DNA from: Vibrio gigantis
GTDB taxonomy: Bacteria; Pseudomonadota; Gammaproteobacteria; Enterobacterales; Vibrionaceae
NCBI RefSeq assembly: GCF_024347515.1
Contig: NZ_AP025493.1
Span: 124,001-188,000, forward strand
Direction of reading: 5' to 3'
Length of the DNA: 64,000 bases
The translations under genes and the position numbers were made by a program. The notes below the pieces were generated by a model. That model was not told the DNA's origin and searched no databases. It was given only the letters and a program-made list of their open reading frames with translations. Positions 35,823-44,032 of this stretch are shown piece by piece; within the stretch, counting starts at the first letter, position 1; the number at the start of each line of letters is the position of its first letter.

Positions 35823-36614
35823 ATGCCATTATCCAAAACCTATTCTGCTATCGCCGTTGCGTTGGTTCTATCTAGTGCCTCGGTTCGAGGGGAGAGCTTC
35901 GAAGACCCATTTAGGGACTTAGATAGCAGCCTCTGGTGGTTGTCTGATGGGTGGGAGAATGGTTTTCCATTCGTAAGTCGATGGGACGCTGACGCGGTTA
36001 GTTTCAACAAGAGAGGGATGACTCTCTCATTGTCACCAGATCCGGTGTTAACTGACGAAGGTAAATTGAGCTTTTATGGGGGAGAGATTCGAAGTACGGA
36101 GTTTTATCCATACGGTTGCTATGAGATAGACATGAAACCAGCAAAAGCCCCAGGAGTTGTTAGTTCTTTCTTCTTGTTTTCGGGACCTTATGACAAGCCA
36201 GAAGGCGGTAATGGAATACACAACGAAATAGATATCGAGTTTCTTGGCTCTAATACCAATATGGTTCAATTGAATTTTTGGACTGACGATGACAGCTATA
36301 CAAACTCACATGAGACACTTATTTTTTTAGGGTTTGATGCATCCAAAGATTTCCATCGCTACGGAATCTATTGGGGAGAAGACAAGCTTGAGTGGTATAT
36401 AGATGGCAACTTGGTATTACGCATAAACGACAGTCAACATGACCCTATTCCAAGTATTGAAAGCTCGTATCTGCGTATTATGGCCAATATATGGGCGACA
36501 GCCCCTGAAATTAGTAACTGGGCCGGTAAGTTCCGAGAAGATAGGAAAAAAACGTACCGAGCCAAATATAGAAACTTTAGTTTTAAGCAAGGAAAACCCT
36601 GTTCAAAAAATTAA
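35823..36614 (+). CDS. Secreted GH16 endo-beta-glucanase, lichenase-like
   Basis: The 263-residue precursor has a signal peptide (MPLSKTYSAIAVALVLSSASVRG) and a single GH16 jelly-roll domain. The catalytic motif is NEIDIEFLG, with nucleophile Glu135 and acid/base Glu139. Several stretches resemble Bacillus lichenases (EC 3.2.1.73): LSDGWENGFPF...SRW, GEIRSTEFYPYGCYEIDMKP, GVVSSFFLFSGP and LGFDASKDFHRY. Lichenases cut beta-1,3-1,4-mixed-linkage glucans; ExoK-type succinoglycan depolymerases are relatives. ATG 35823 is chosen over GTG 35811 for the signal peptide; no clear ribosome-binding site is seen. Downstream of the synthase operon, so it probably trims or releases its polymer (inference). 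Confidence 0.9.
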   Translation: MPLSKTYSAIAVALVLSSASVRGESFEDPFRDLDSSLWWLSDGWENGFPFVSRWDADAVSFNKRGMTLSLSPDPVLTDEGKLSFYGGEIRSTEFYPYGCYEIDMKPAKAPGVVSSFFLFSGPYDKPEGGNGIHNEIDIEFLGSNTNMVQLNFWTDDDSYTNSHETLIFLGFDASKDFHRYGIYWGEDKLEWYIDGNLVLRINDSQHDPIPSIESSYLRIMANIWATAPEISNWAGKFREDRKKTYRAKYRNFSFKQGKPCSKN

Positions 36615-36690
36615 CGACACAAGTTTGATATGAGCTAGTTTGCATACTATTCTAAAGGTGATTATAACAACATCACGCTAGGGAATATGT

Positions 36691-37980
36691 ATGGATACTT
36701 CATTGTCTACCGCTCTTGAACTTTTGAACACTTCTAATGAACATTTCGATCTTACAGAACCGCAACACCAAAGAAGCTTGCTTAGGCTTGCTGACAGACT
36801 ACTGGCAATAGATAACCTCACCATACAAAACTTGAATGACCTATCTCTTCAATTCAGTGCCCCACTAGAATTTAAACTTGCTGTTAAGCTCGTTCAATCT
36901 CGCAAAGAAACTCAAGCGATATGTAAGCCTGTAGAGGTTGGAGTGGTATTTGCGATGTGGGGTGAGCAAAATCGTCTGCAGCCGAAGAGTTCTGATAATC
37001 CGCATGGAGAGGACTCTCTGCGTACTAAAGTTGAGCAGTTACAATGGGTGACACAAGGTACTCATGTTAATTGGAAGCTATATGCTGTTGACGATGGTTG
37101 CCCGCATGGGAGTGCTTCTATTGCTGAGAACATCAAAGCCGGCTACGACGCCGCAACGAGTGCAAAAATTCAGGTATTACGCTTAGCGGATGCGTTACCT
37201 GTAGATCATGGGGCTTTAAGAAACCTAGCGTGTGCAGATGACTCTCGCAAAGGTGGCGCCATTATTTTAGGTTGTGATCAATCTTTAAAAGATGGGGTCG
37301 ACGCTGTTTTATATACAGATGCTGATAACTCTGTGCACCTTGGGCAGATTGGCCTTGCGCTAGCACCCTATAATCGTGAGGGTAAGCAAGTAGTATTAGG
37401 TAATAGAAAGCATGTTGATTCGATATTAGTGAAACAAGAAGAGCGCTGGGGAGTAGGAATTAAGACGCTGCGTCACATGCAACGAATGATCGGTGCGCAA
37501 ATTTTTGATAGTGGCATTAAAGATACTCAAGCGGCGTTTAAGCTATATGGCCGGGATATATTAGAAAAAATATTAGAAAACCCAACAGTCTTTGATTTCT
37601 CATTTGATACGGATTGGATTTTTGCAGCAATGGAATTCAATCAACCGATTGTGACCGTGCCTTTTGCATTTATCGATTCTGCGGCTGAGTCTGCGTCAGT
37701 AGTTCAGGGACCAATGACGACATGGTATGTATTACTTGATGGACTTGTTAAAGCAGCTAGGGCGCGTGGCGGAGATTATAGTGAGGAAATGGCTGATGTC
37801 TTTACGCGAGAAATTAATTCCCATGAAGACTTGGAGTTAATCATAAATGTATTGCCCCCAGAATTGGCAGCAGCAGGTGATAGTGATCTAGGCAACCCGC
37901 GAGTGATGTCTCCCCAATCTGTTCGTCATTGGATCACGAGTGCAAAATCCTTGAGTGCCCAACCTGGTTTACATGCGTAG
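36691..37980 (+). CDS. GT-A fold glycosyltransferase, cytoplasmic
   Basis: The 429-residue soluble protein has a helical N-terminal region (1-80) and a GT2-like nucleotide-sugar domain: VVFAMWG at 85-91, YAVDDG at 131-136 and the YTDADNS metal motif with Asp210/Asp212. The later NRKHVDSI and SGIKDTQAAFKLY segments match dolichyl-phosphate-mannosyltransferase-like and related GT2 enzymes. No membrane helix is seen. AGGGA lies 7 bases before the ATG. It follows the GH16 gene by 76 bases on the same strand and ends in a strong terminator, so it can be counted as the last gene of the glycan locus. Donor and acceptor unknown. Confidence 0.75.
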   Translation: MDTSLSTALELLNTSNEHFDLTEPQHQRSLLRLADRLLAIDNLTIQNLNDLSLQFSAPLEFKLAVKLVQSRKETQAICKPVEVGVVFAMWGEQNRLQPKSSDNPHGEDSLRTKVEQLQWVTQGTHVNWKLYAVDDGCPHGSASIAENIKAGYDAATSAKIQVLRLADALPVDHGALRNLACADDSRKGGAIILGCDQSLKDGVDAVLYTDADNSVHLGQIGLALAPYNREGKQVVLGNRKHVDSILVKQEERWGVGIKTLRHMQRMIGAQIFDSGIKDTQAAFKLYGRDILEKILENPTVFDFSFDTDWIFAAMEFNQPIVTVPFAFIDSAAESASVVQGPMTTWYVLLDGLVKAARARGGDYSEEMADVFTREINSHEDLELIINVLPPELAAAGDSDLGNPRVMSPQSVRHWITSAKSLSAQPGLHA

Positions 37981-38013
37981 TGCCAAAATGGTGACTAGCT
38001 AATGGATTAAAAT

Positions 38014-38044
38014 AAAAAGAGCTAAGTAATACTTAGCTCTTTTT
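38014..38044. terminator. Bidirectional rho-independent terminator
   Basis: AAAAAGAGCTAAGT at 38014-38027 pairs with its complement at 38031-38044 (14 bp, 3-base loop). U-tracts arise in both directions. It separates the glycosyltransferase from the convergent Hpt gene. Confidence 0.9.
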
Positions 38045-38095
38045 GCGTTCAAGGAATTCTTTGTATCTTAGATACTTACATATGAACAGAGTGTA

Positions 38096-38431
38096 TTAGC
38101 AATATTGAACTAATGCGTCTTCGATCTGTTTGTTGATGATCTCTACTTCTTTATAAATTATGGATAGGTCATCATCTTGAGGTGCAAGGTTTTTTAAGGT
38201 GTTTTGCTCGACATTTTCTAACGCGACCGTTGCCGTATCTTCCCCAAAACTAACTAAGATTCCTTTCAGTGTGTGTACGATAAAGTGGAGCTTTCCCCAG
38301 TCTTGTTGACTTACGAGCTCTTGAATCTCTTCTAGTGCATTCGCATGGTCTTCTTGGTAGGTCGACAACACAGCAAATATTACATCTCTGTCGTTATCTA
38401 AGTAAGCGTTTAAGGCATCAAAATCTAGCAT
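38096..38431 (-). CDS. Stand-alone histidine phosphotransfer (Hpt) protein
   Basis: The 111-residue single-domain protein has the Hpt motif IVHTLKGILVSFG with phospho-accepting His53, and the helical pattern of a four-helix bundle. ATG 38431 has CAGGAG 5 bases upstream and overlaps the stop of the receiver-TPR gene by 7 bases, so the two are co-translated. Stand-alone Hpt proteins carry phosphate between hybrid kinases lacking an Hpt and response regulators. Candidates here are the hybrid kinase at 9086-12301, the receiver-TPR partner and the receiver-PP2C protein (inference). Confidence 0.88.
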   Translation of the reverse strand: MLDFDALNAYLDNDRDVIFAVLSTYQEDHANALEEIQELVSQQDWGKLHFIVHTLKGILVSFGEDTATVALENVEQNTLKNLAPQDDDLSIIYKEVEIINKQIEDALVQYC

Positions 38432-40014
38432 ATGGACTCCTGTCGGCTGCATGTTGAGAATGGGCTAGGTGGCTTAGTGGAAAAACCATACTTTAATGAA
38501 TCACTAATCCATTGGTTCCATTTTGGCGGAAGTTCTAACTGTGTAAGTTCTTCTATATATTCGTTGCTAAGATGCTCATCTATATGAGCCTTTTTGACAG
38601 CATATAAATAGTCAAGTTTTGCAGCAACAGAGTAGGGGTAATTGGCAATGTAATCTTTTAACTCATGTATTGAACTGGAGTTTTCAATATTAATACAAGT
38701 TGAAGGATCTGCTTTTGTTGAACCAAGTTGTTGGTTCATTGGTTCGCCACGAGATTTTAAGCATTCAGCCACTAGGTGATAAAGGGAGTACTCGCCAAAG
38801 TGTATCAACAATGGAACCAGTTCAACCAGTAAAGATGTTGGTTGGCTATAAAAGTTATTTGCCAGTAGTGCTGAGGCTCGTATTACTTTTTTATGGGCTA
38901 CTTGAGGGGTGTTTTCAATAAGTAATATATTGCTTTGAAATAGCGCAAGGCTCGCCAAAACTTGTTGCTGCTGTTTTTCTGGGAGCTTTAGGTTTACGAG
39001 TTCCGTAAATTGATTCGCGTGTTCTAGCAGAATACGTTTGTTCTTTACTTGGGTTTCACGCTGATAAGTCGCCTTGAGTGAACTAAAGTGAGACCAAATG
39101 GAATGAATAACATCAATATCCGCTGAGGAGATATGGGTTGCATACATCTCCCCAAGCTTAATCAACATATGTGTGTTGTCGGAGTTTTCTGCCAAATCTA
39201 TTGCTCTGATTGCACGGTGGCTGATGCTCGGTGTCATCTCAAATGCGCGAATGGCAAGTTTGAGAGCGGGTAAAAGCATTTTATGCTTCTCATAAATACA
39301 GCTTAAGCAATCAATAACAGTTAATGATAAAGGTTGAATGATCAAGTAGTTGTGAAGCTTCTCTATTGCTAAATTAGGCTTACCTAAACTATCAAGAATT
39401 AACGCCTCAGCGACGAGCTTCGTTGGATGCATATTGGTTTTTGAGCTCTTAATGACACTGGTCAGTAAATCCCACTTTTTACCGGCTATCAGGTGTTCAA
39501 TTAGTGTCGATTCAAATTGGACATTATTACCGTTTTGAGAGATGGCTAAAGCTTGTGTCAAAACCGTGTGATTATTGATTGGATATAAATGGTTAAGCTG
39601 ACTGAGTTGTCTTGATACAGACACCGCACTTTGGATTTTTTTTCCTAATGACTGAGTATGAATTGGTTTTGAAATAAAATGGTGAGCTTCACCTGAAAGG
39701 GCCGTTAATACTGTTTCTTGGCGCATATCCCCAGATATTAAGATTGTTGCAACGGTATGATCGATGAGTCGGTTTCGGTAGAGGATCCCCAACAGTTCGA
39801 AGCCAGTAAAGGATTGTTCCAAATGGTAATCAATAAGGAGCAAATGGAAAGAGTGCGTCTCGACCGCTTTAATTGCTTGTCGATAGTTGGTGGCAATAAA
39901 AATATTTTCGTGAGCAACGCCTAAGCTTGAGAGTTGCTGCTTTATAAGGATTGTTGCACTCTTTGAGTCATCGACAATCAAAACCCGTAGGTCTGGTGGT
40001 AAGGTCAAATCCAT
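38425..40014 (-). CDS. Response regulator with receiver and TPR-like output domain
   Basis: The 529-residue protein has an N-terminal receiver (about residues 5-125; LIVDDSK and the phospho-acceptor Asp in LLLIDYHL, Lys in FISKPIH). A long all-helical region follows, with TPR-like pairs such as KLVAEALILDSLGKPNLAIE and LPALKLAIRAFEMTPS. There is no DNA-binding or enzymatic domain. ATG 40014 with GAGGAA 4 bases upstream is preferred to TTG 40029. Such single-receiver TPR proteins act by protein contact. Coupled to the Hpt gene, convergent to the glycan locus; inferred to belong to its control circuit. Confidence 0.82.
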   Translation of the reverse strand: MDLTLPPDLRVLIVDDSKSATILIKQQLSSLGVAHENIFIATNYRQAIKAVETHSFHLLLIDYHLEQSFTGFELLGILYRNRLIDHTVATILISGDMRQETVLTALSGEAHHFISKPIHTQSLGKKIQSAVSVSRQLSQLNHLYPINNHTVLTQALAISQNGNNVQFESTLIEHLIAGKKWDLLTSVIKSSKTNMHPTKLVAEALILDSLGKPNLAIEKLHNYLIIQPLSLTVIDCLSCIYEKHKMLLPALKLAIRAFEMTPSISHRAIRAIDLAENSDNTHMLIKLGEMYATHISSADIDVIHSIWSHFSSLKATYQRETQVKNKRILLEHANQFTELVNLKLPEKQQQQVLASLALFQSNILLIENTPQVAHKKVIRASALLANNFYSQPTSLLVELVPLLIHFGEYSLYHLVAECLKSRGEPMNQQLGSTKADPSTCINIENSSSIHELKDYIANYPYSVAAKLDYLYAVKKAHIDEHLSNEYIEELTQLELPPKWNQWISDSLKYGFSTKPPSPFSTCSRQESIC

Positions 40015-40197
40015 TTTCCTCAATACCAAATATTAACTTTAATTTAGGTGTCAAGTTGCACATTGTCAAGCTCCTGTGTTTAAAGCTGAATACTCAATAA
40101 GCTATTGGTAATAAAGAATATTCAATATCTTTGAGAAAGGTAGCTCAAGGAACTGTTTGGTAACTAGATTATGTATTGCTTCTATAGACGAGAAAAA

Positions 40198-40220
40198 GCA
40201 AACCAATAGGTTTGCCTTTT
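40198..40220. terminator. Rho-independent terminator downstream of the efflux operon
   Basis: GCAAACC at 40198-40204 pairs with GGTTTGC at 40209-40215 across a 4-base loop. T-tracts flank both ends (AAAAA upstream, CTTTT downstream), so it can end the minus-strand efflux operon about 50 bases past its stop. Confidence 0.75.
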
Positions 40221-40267
40221 GTATTTGAGTGACTAATTATCTTGCTTTGATGTTTCAGATAGAGCGG

Positions 40268-41818
40268 TTAATCCCGCATGTTAAGAATCAACACGGCAGC
40301 TAGAGCTAAGAATGCTGTCATCATCAAGAACACATCATTGTAAGCCATGATTGCGGCGTCGCGTTGCATTGTGCCAAGTAAGCTTGCTTGCGCTTGTTGC
40401 ATCGCTGTTGCAGCATCACTACCTGATTGGATGAAGAACGCTTGTTGTTGCTGAAGCGTTTGCCAACCAAGTTGACTCACGGAAGGTAACGATTCTTTGA
40501 TATGTGCAAGATGTTCGCGGGTCTTGTTATCCAACAGGGTTGCTATAATCGCAATACTGAAAGCACCGCCTAGGTTACGCATTACGTTGGTTAACGTCGA
40601 AGCGTCAGGCGTGTCCATTTTGCTGATGTTCTTCATGGCAACTAAAGACAGAGGAACCATTATGAATGGGCTACCAATAGCACGTAGCACCATCGATAAA
40701 ATCAACTGTTGACCGCCAAAGTCTATGGTCATGTGGGTGTTCACATAACAACTAAAACCAAACATTGCGAATCCAAAGGTCACTAAGTATTTCGGCTTAA
40801 TGACTTGCGTCAGCTTAGGGACGATTGGAAATATCAGAAGTTGTGGGAACCCCATCCACATCAGGACTTCGCCAATCTCCATCGCGTTATATTGTTGAAT
40901 CTGTGTTAGGTACATTGGTAATACGTAGATAGAACCAAGCAACGCCATCCCTAAAATCAGATAGGCGATACAAGACATCGCAAACTGCCCATCTCGAAGT
41001 AGCCGCAGGTTAACCAGTGGCTTCTTGTGTTGGAGCTCGTTTATCACGAAGTAAACCAAGCTCACGGCAGATACAATACTTAAGCCGATGATAAAACTCG
41101 AACTGAACCACTCTTCACGGTTACCTTCCTCTAATACCACTTCTAGACAGCCTAATCCTAGAGCCATGGTGGCAATACCGAACCAATCTGCTTTTTTTAG
41201 GATGCCAAGGTCGAGTTTTTCATCGTCCAAACCATATCGGATCATGGTGATCACGAGCAAGGCTGGTGGGATGTTGATGTAGAAAATATAATGCCACGAG
41301 AAGTTCTCAGTCAGCCAGCCACCAAATGTAGGGCCGATCGATGGAGCAAAGGTCGCGGTGACACCAAACAGCGCCATACCCACAGCACGTTTGTTTATAG
41401 GCAGTAACTGAATCACCAGTGAGAAGGCTAGTGGGATTAAAGCACCACCACTAAAGCCTTGCATCGCACGGAACACGATCATTGAGGTCATGTTCCATGA
41501 GAACGAACACAGCAAAGATGAAATGGTAAATATGGTTGTGGTCCACGTTAGGTAACGGCGTTTACCAAGCGCTTTTGATAGCCAACCACTGAGTGGGATA
41601 GCGATCATCTCTGCGACTAAATATGAAGTAGAGATCCACGAACTTTCATCTAAGGTTGCAGAAAGCGCACCTTGAATATCTTTAAGAGACGAGTTGGTGA
41701 TTTGGATATCCAAGATCGCCATAAACGCACCAATCAAACCGCCGAATAGGGCAATCCAATGGCGAGTTGATACTTTGTCCTCATCATGAGTTTGGGTGAC
41801 AACACCAGCGCTGCTCAT
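40268..41818 (-). CDS. emrB: EmrB-type MFS multidrug efflux transporter (DHA2)
   Basis: The 516-residue protein has about 14 transmembrane segments, typical of the DHA2 drug:proton antiporters. Recognisable segments are GAFMAILDIQITNSSL in TM1, the motif-A loop GWLSKALGKRRYL and the motif-C region SIGPTFGGWLTENFSW. It works with the EmrA-like membrane fusion protein encoded 3 bases upstream and a TolC-like channel to export hydrophobic toxic compounds. GAGG upstream of the ATG overlaps the end of emrA. Exact substrates unknown. Confidence 0.9.
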   Translation of the reverse strand: MSSAGVVTQTHDEDKVSTRHWIALFGGLIGAFMAILDIQITNSSLKDIQGALSATLDESSWISTSYLVAEMIAIPLSGWLSKALGKRRYLTWTTTIFTISSLLCSFSWNMTSMIVFRAMQGFSGGALIPLAFSLVIQLLPINKRAVGMALFGVTATFAPSIGPTFGGWLTENFSWHYIFYINIPPALLVITMIRYGLDDEKLDLGILKKADWFGIATMALGLGCLEVVLEEGNREEWFSSSFIIGLSIVSAVSLVYFVINELQHKKPLVNLRLLRDGQFAMSCIAYLILGMALLGSIYVLPMYLTQIQQYNAMEIGEVLMWMGFPQLLIFPIVPKLTQVIKPKYLVTFGFAMFGFSCYVNTHMTIDFGGQQLILSMVLRAIGSPFIMVPLSLVAMKNISKMDTPDASTLTNVMRNLGGAFSIAIIATLLDNKTREHLAHIKESLPSVSQLGWQTLQQQQAFFIQSGSDAATAMQQAQASLLGTMQRDAAIMAYNDVFLMMTAFLALAAVLILNMRD

Positions 41819-41821
41819 GGC

Positions 41822-42886
41822 TTAGCCTCGTTTATCGATAGTCGCAACCACAGACAAACCAGGAAGCAGTCTACCTTTCAACTCTTGCTGATCTGGAATG
41901 GTAATTTTCACCGGTACACGTTGAACGATTTTCGTGAAGTTACCTGTCGCATTTTCCGGTGGCAGTAGGGCGAATTTTGCACCAGTAGCAGGGGAGAAGC
42001 TGTCGACAATGCCTTCAAGTGGCTGACCCGGAAAAGCGTCTAACTCAACTTCAACAGTTTGGCCTTTGTGAATGCCACTTAGCTGTGTCTCTTTGAAGTT
42101 TGCTTCGATCCACACTTGGTTATTCGGCACTAAACTCATAAGCGGAGCACCGGCTTGAATCAATAAACCTTCACGTACACTGCGCTTACCGATCACGCCG
42201 TCTGCTGGCGCGTAAACCTTGGTGTAATCAAGGTTAAGTTGTGCTTGATCTCTTTGGGCTTGAGCTTCTGTCACTGATGCGTTTGCTTGCTCGATTTCAC
42301 TCGCGATAACTGTTAATTGATCGTTGCTTGCAACGAGGTTTGCTTTTGCTTCTTCTAAGTCAGCTTGAGTTACTTTTTGTTGTGCAACCATGCTGTCGAC
42401 TTCATCTTGAGACGCGTAGTTACGTTTTAACAGGCTACGAGAGCGCTGCACTTGTTGAATAGCACGTTCGTATTCTGCTTTTGCTGAGTCAACGCCACTT
42501 TCTGCTTGGCTTATTTTGCTACGTTGTAATGTTTGTTGGGCGATGAGGTTCTTTACGTCTGATTGCACGACGCTTAAATGGGCGTTTGCTTGAGCGAGTG
42601 CTGACTGGTAATCACGGTCATCGATTTGAACCAATAAATCACCTTCTTTGACCGATTGGTTATCACTCACGTAAGACTTAACAATATAGCCAGATACCTT
42701 AGGGCTAATATTAGTGATGTCGCCTTGTAGATAAGCATTGTCGGTAGATTCAAAGTACTGGCCATAGCCGTACCAATACCCGGCGCCAGCTAAACCCAAT
42801 GACAGCATGATCGCAGTAGCAATAAGCGGAGCTTTTTTACGTTTTTTTGTGCTTACTGTTTGCGAAGCGTTGTCGTTCTCTGTCAT
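41822..42886 (-). CDS. emrA: EmrA-type membrane fusion protein
   Basis: The 354-residue protein has a short cytoplasmic N-terminus, one TM helix (about residues 20-38), the lipoyl half FESTDNAYLQGDITNISPKV, a long coiled coil (about 85-200) and a closing half (VYAPADGVIGKRSVREG) typical of EmrA/HlyD periplasmic adaptors. It forms the adaptor of the EmrB pump encoded next. The start is weakly marked by a GAGAAA stretch. Divergent from the LysR regulator 128 bases away, which probably controls the operon (inference). Confidence 0.9.
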   Translation of the reverse strand: MTENDNASQTVSTKKRKKAPLIATAIMLSLGLAGAGYWYGYGQYFESTDNAYLQGDITNISPKVSGYIVKSYVSDNQSVKEGDLLVQIDDRDYQSALAQANAHLSVVQSDVKNLIAQQTLQRSKISQAESGVDSAKAEYERAIQQVQRSRSLLKRNYASQDEVDSMVAQQKVTQADLEEAKANLVASNDQLTVIASEIEQANASVTEAQAQRDQAQLNLDYTKVYAPADGVIGKRSVREGLLIQAGAPLMSLVPNNQVWIEANFKETQLSGIHKGQTVEVELDAFPGQPLEGIVDSFSPATGAKFALLPPENATGNFTKIVQRVPVKITIPDQQELKGRLLPGLSVVATIDKRG

Positions 42887-43014
42887 TTTCTATTTCTCAT
42901 TTTGCTTTTATTTAGATGTAACGAATTGTAAATGAATTCGATTGATTGATAAGATAGGAAAAAAGGGAAACACTGTTGCAAAAATCTAACCAATAGAGCC
43001 TTTGGAGAAGTACG

Positions 43015-43917
43015 ATGGACTTAAATGCTGTGACTGTTTTCACGCAAGTCGTTGATTGTGGGAGTTTTACCCACGCCGCTGAAGCGCTCAATATGACGAA
43101 ATCAACCGTTAGCCGTAAGCTTGCAGAGTTGGAGCAGCATTTAGGTGTGAGATTGATCACTCGTTCTACGAGAAGCTTGGTGTTAACACCTGAAGGTGAG
43201 CGCTTCTATCAATCGAGCATGCAGATGCAAGAGATCATGAACCAAGCAGAGCTAGAGGTTTCTGCCAATCAGGATTTGATTCGAGGGCCGCTAAATGTGG
43301 TTTTGCCTGTTGAATTGGGGCATCAAGTGTTGGCCACTTACATTCATAGCTTTCTTCAAGAGCATCCGAATGTGACGATGAATTTAGAATTAACCAACCG
43401 AGAAGTTGACATCATTGGCGAAGGGGTCGATCTATACGCGCAAATAGGTGAGTTGGTTGATTCAAACTTGGTCTCTCGTTACTTAACCAACTCGAAGCGA
43501 GCTTTGGTGGCAAGCCCTGACTATTTAGAGCAGTTCGGTGAAATTAAAACACCGAAGGACCTCAAATCACCATTTCGAATGATCGAGGTCTCGAATAAAG
43601 CGGCGCGTTTGCCTAAATGGAAGTTACAACTTGATGATGGTGAATCCGAGCTGATAGAGCTTCCAAGCCAGCTCAAGGTAAATACCATTACGGCATGTCT
43701 TACCGCTTGTGTTGACGGGTTAGGGCTTGCTGTTTTGCCTGAGTTCATCTGTAGAGACCATTTTAAAACTGGTCGATTGGTGCACTTGCTGCCAGAATAC
43801 GACATGCCACAAGTCTCGGTGAGTTTGGTGTACGCCGACAGGCAGCTCATGCCTAAACGTAAAAAGGTCTTTATCGACTATCTGCTAACGGCATTTCAAA
43901 GCCGCAACCATGAATAG
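43015..43917 (+). CDS. LysR-family transcriptional regulator beside emrAB
   Basis: The 300-residue protein has an N-terminal winged helix (AVTVFTQVVDCGSFTHAAEA...STVSRKLAELEQHLG) and a LysR-type substrate-binding domain from about residue 90. GGAGAAG lies before the ATG. The RLITRSTRSLVLTPEGERFY segment is characteristic of the CrgA/AaeR-like subgroup that controls efflux or metabolism. Divergent from emrA, so regulation of the pump is the natural guess. Effector unknown. Confidence 0.88.
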   Translation: MDLNAVTVFTQVVDCGSFTHAAEALNMTKSTVSRKLAELEQHLGVRLITRSTRSLVLTPEGERFYQSSMQMQEIMNQAELEVSANQDLIRGPLNVVLPVELGHQVLATYIHSFLQEHPNVTMNLELTNREVDIIGEGVDLYAQIGELVDSNLVSRYLTNSKRALVASPDYLEQFGEIKTPKDLKSPFRMIEVSNKAARLPKWKLQLDDGESELIELPSQLKVNTITACLTACVDGLGLAVLPEFICRDHFKTGRLVHLLPEYDMPQVSVSLVYADRQLMPKRKKVFIDYLLTAFQSRNHE

Positions 43918-43954
43918 CTTTTGTCTAATCACTCTTAAGTCGCGACACAAATAC

Positions 43955-43993
43955 TCAGTTCTTTAGTATCGAAATAGAATACTAAAGAACTGA
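43955..43993. other. 15-bp perfect hairpin between convergent genes
   Basis: TCAGTTCTTTAGTAT at 43955-43969 pairs perfectly with 43979-43993 across a 9-base loop. Neither side carries a proper T-run, so it is not a textbook terminator, but its place between convergent genes suggests a terminator or mRNA 3'-end structure. Confidence 0.55.
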
Positions 43994-44032
43994 AAAGCTA
44001 ACGAACTCACTAATGAAAGAGTAAGAGTGCGA

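Noticed and set aside
12423..40014. A prophage or transposon origin for the accessory locus
   Set aside because: I see no integrase, transposase, tRNA target, direct-repeat ends or phage structural genes within or at the edges.
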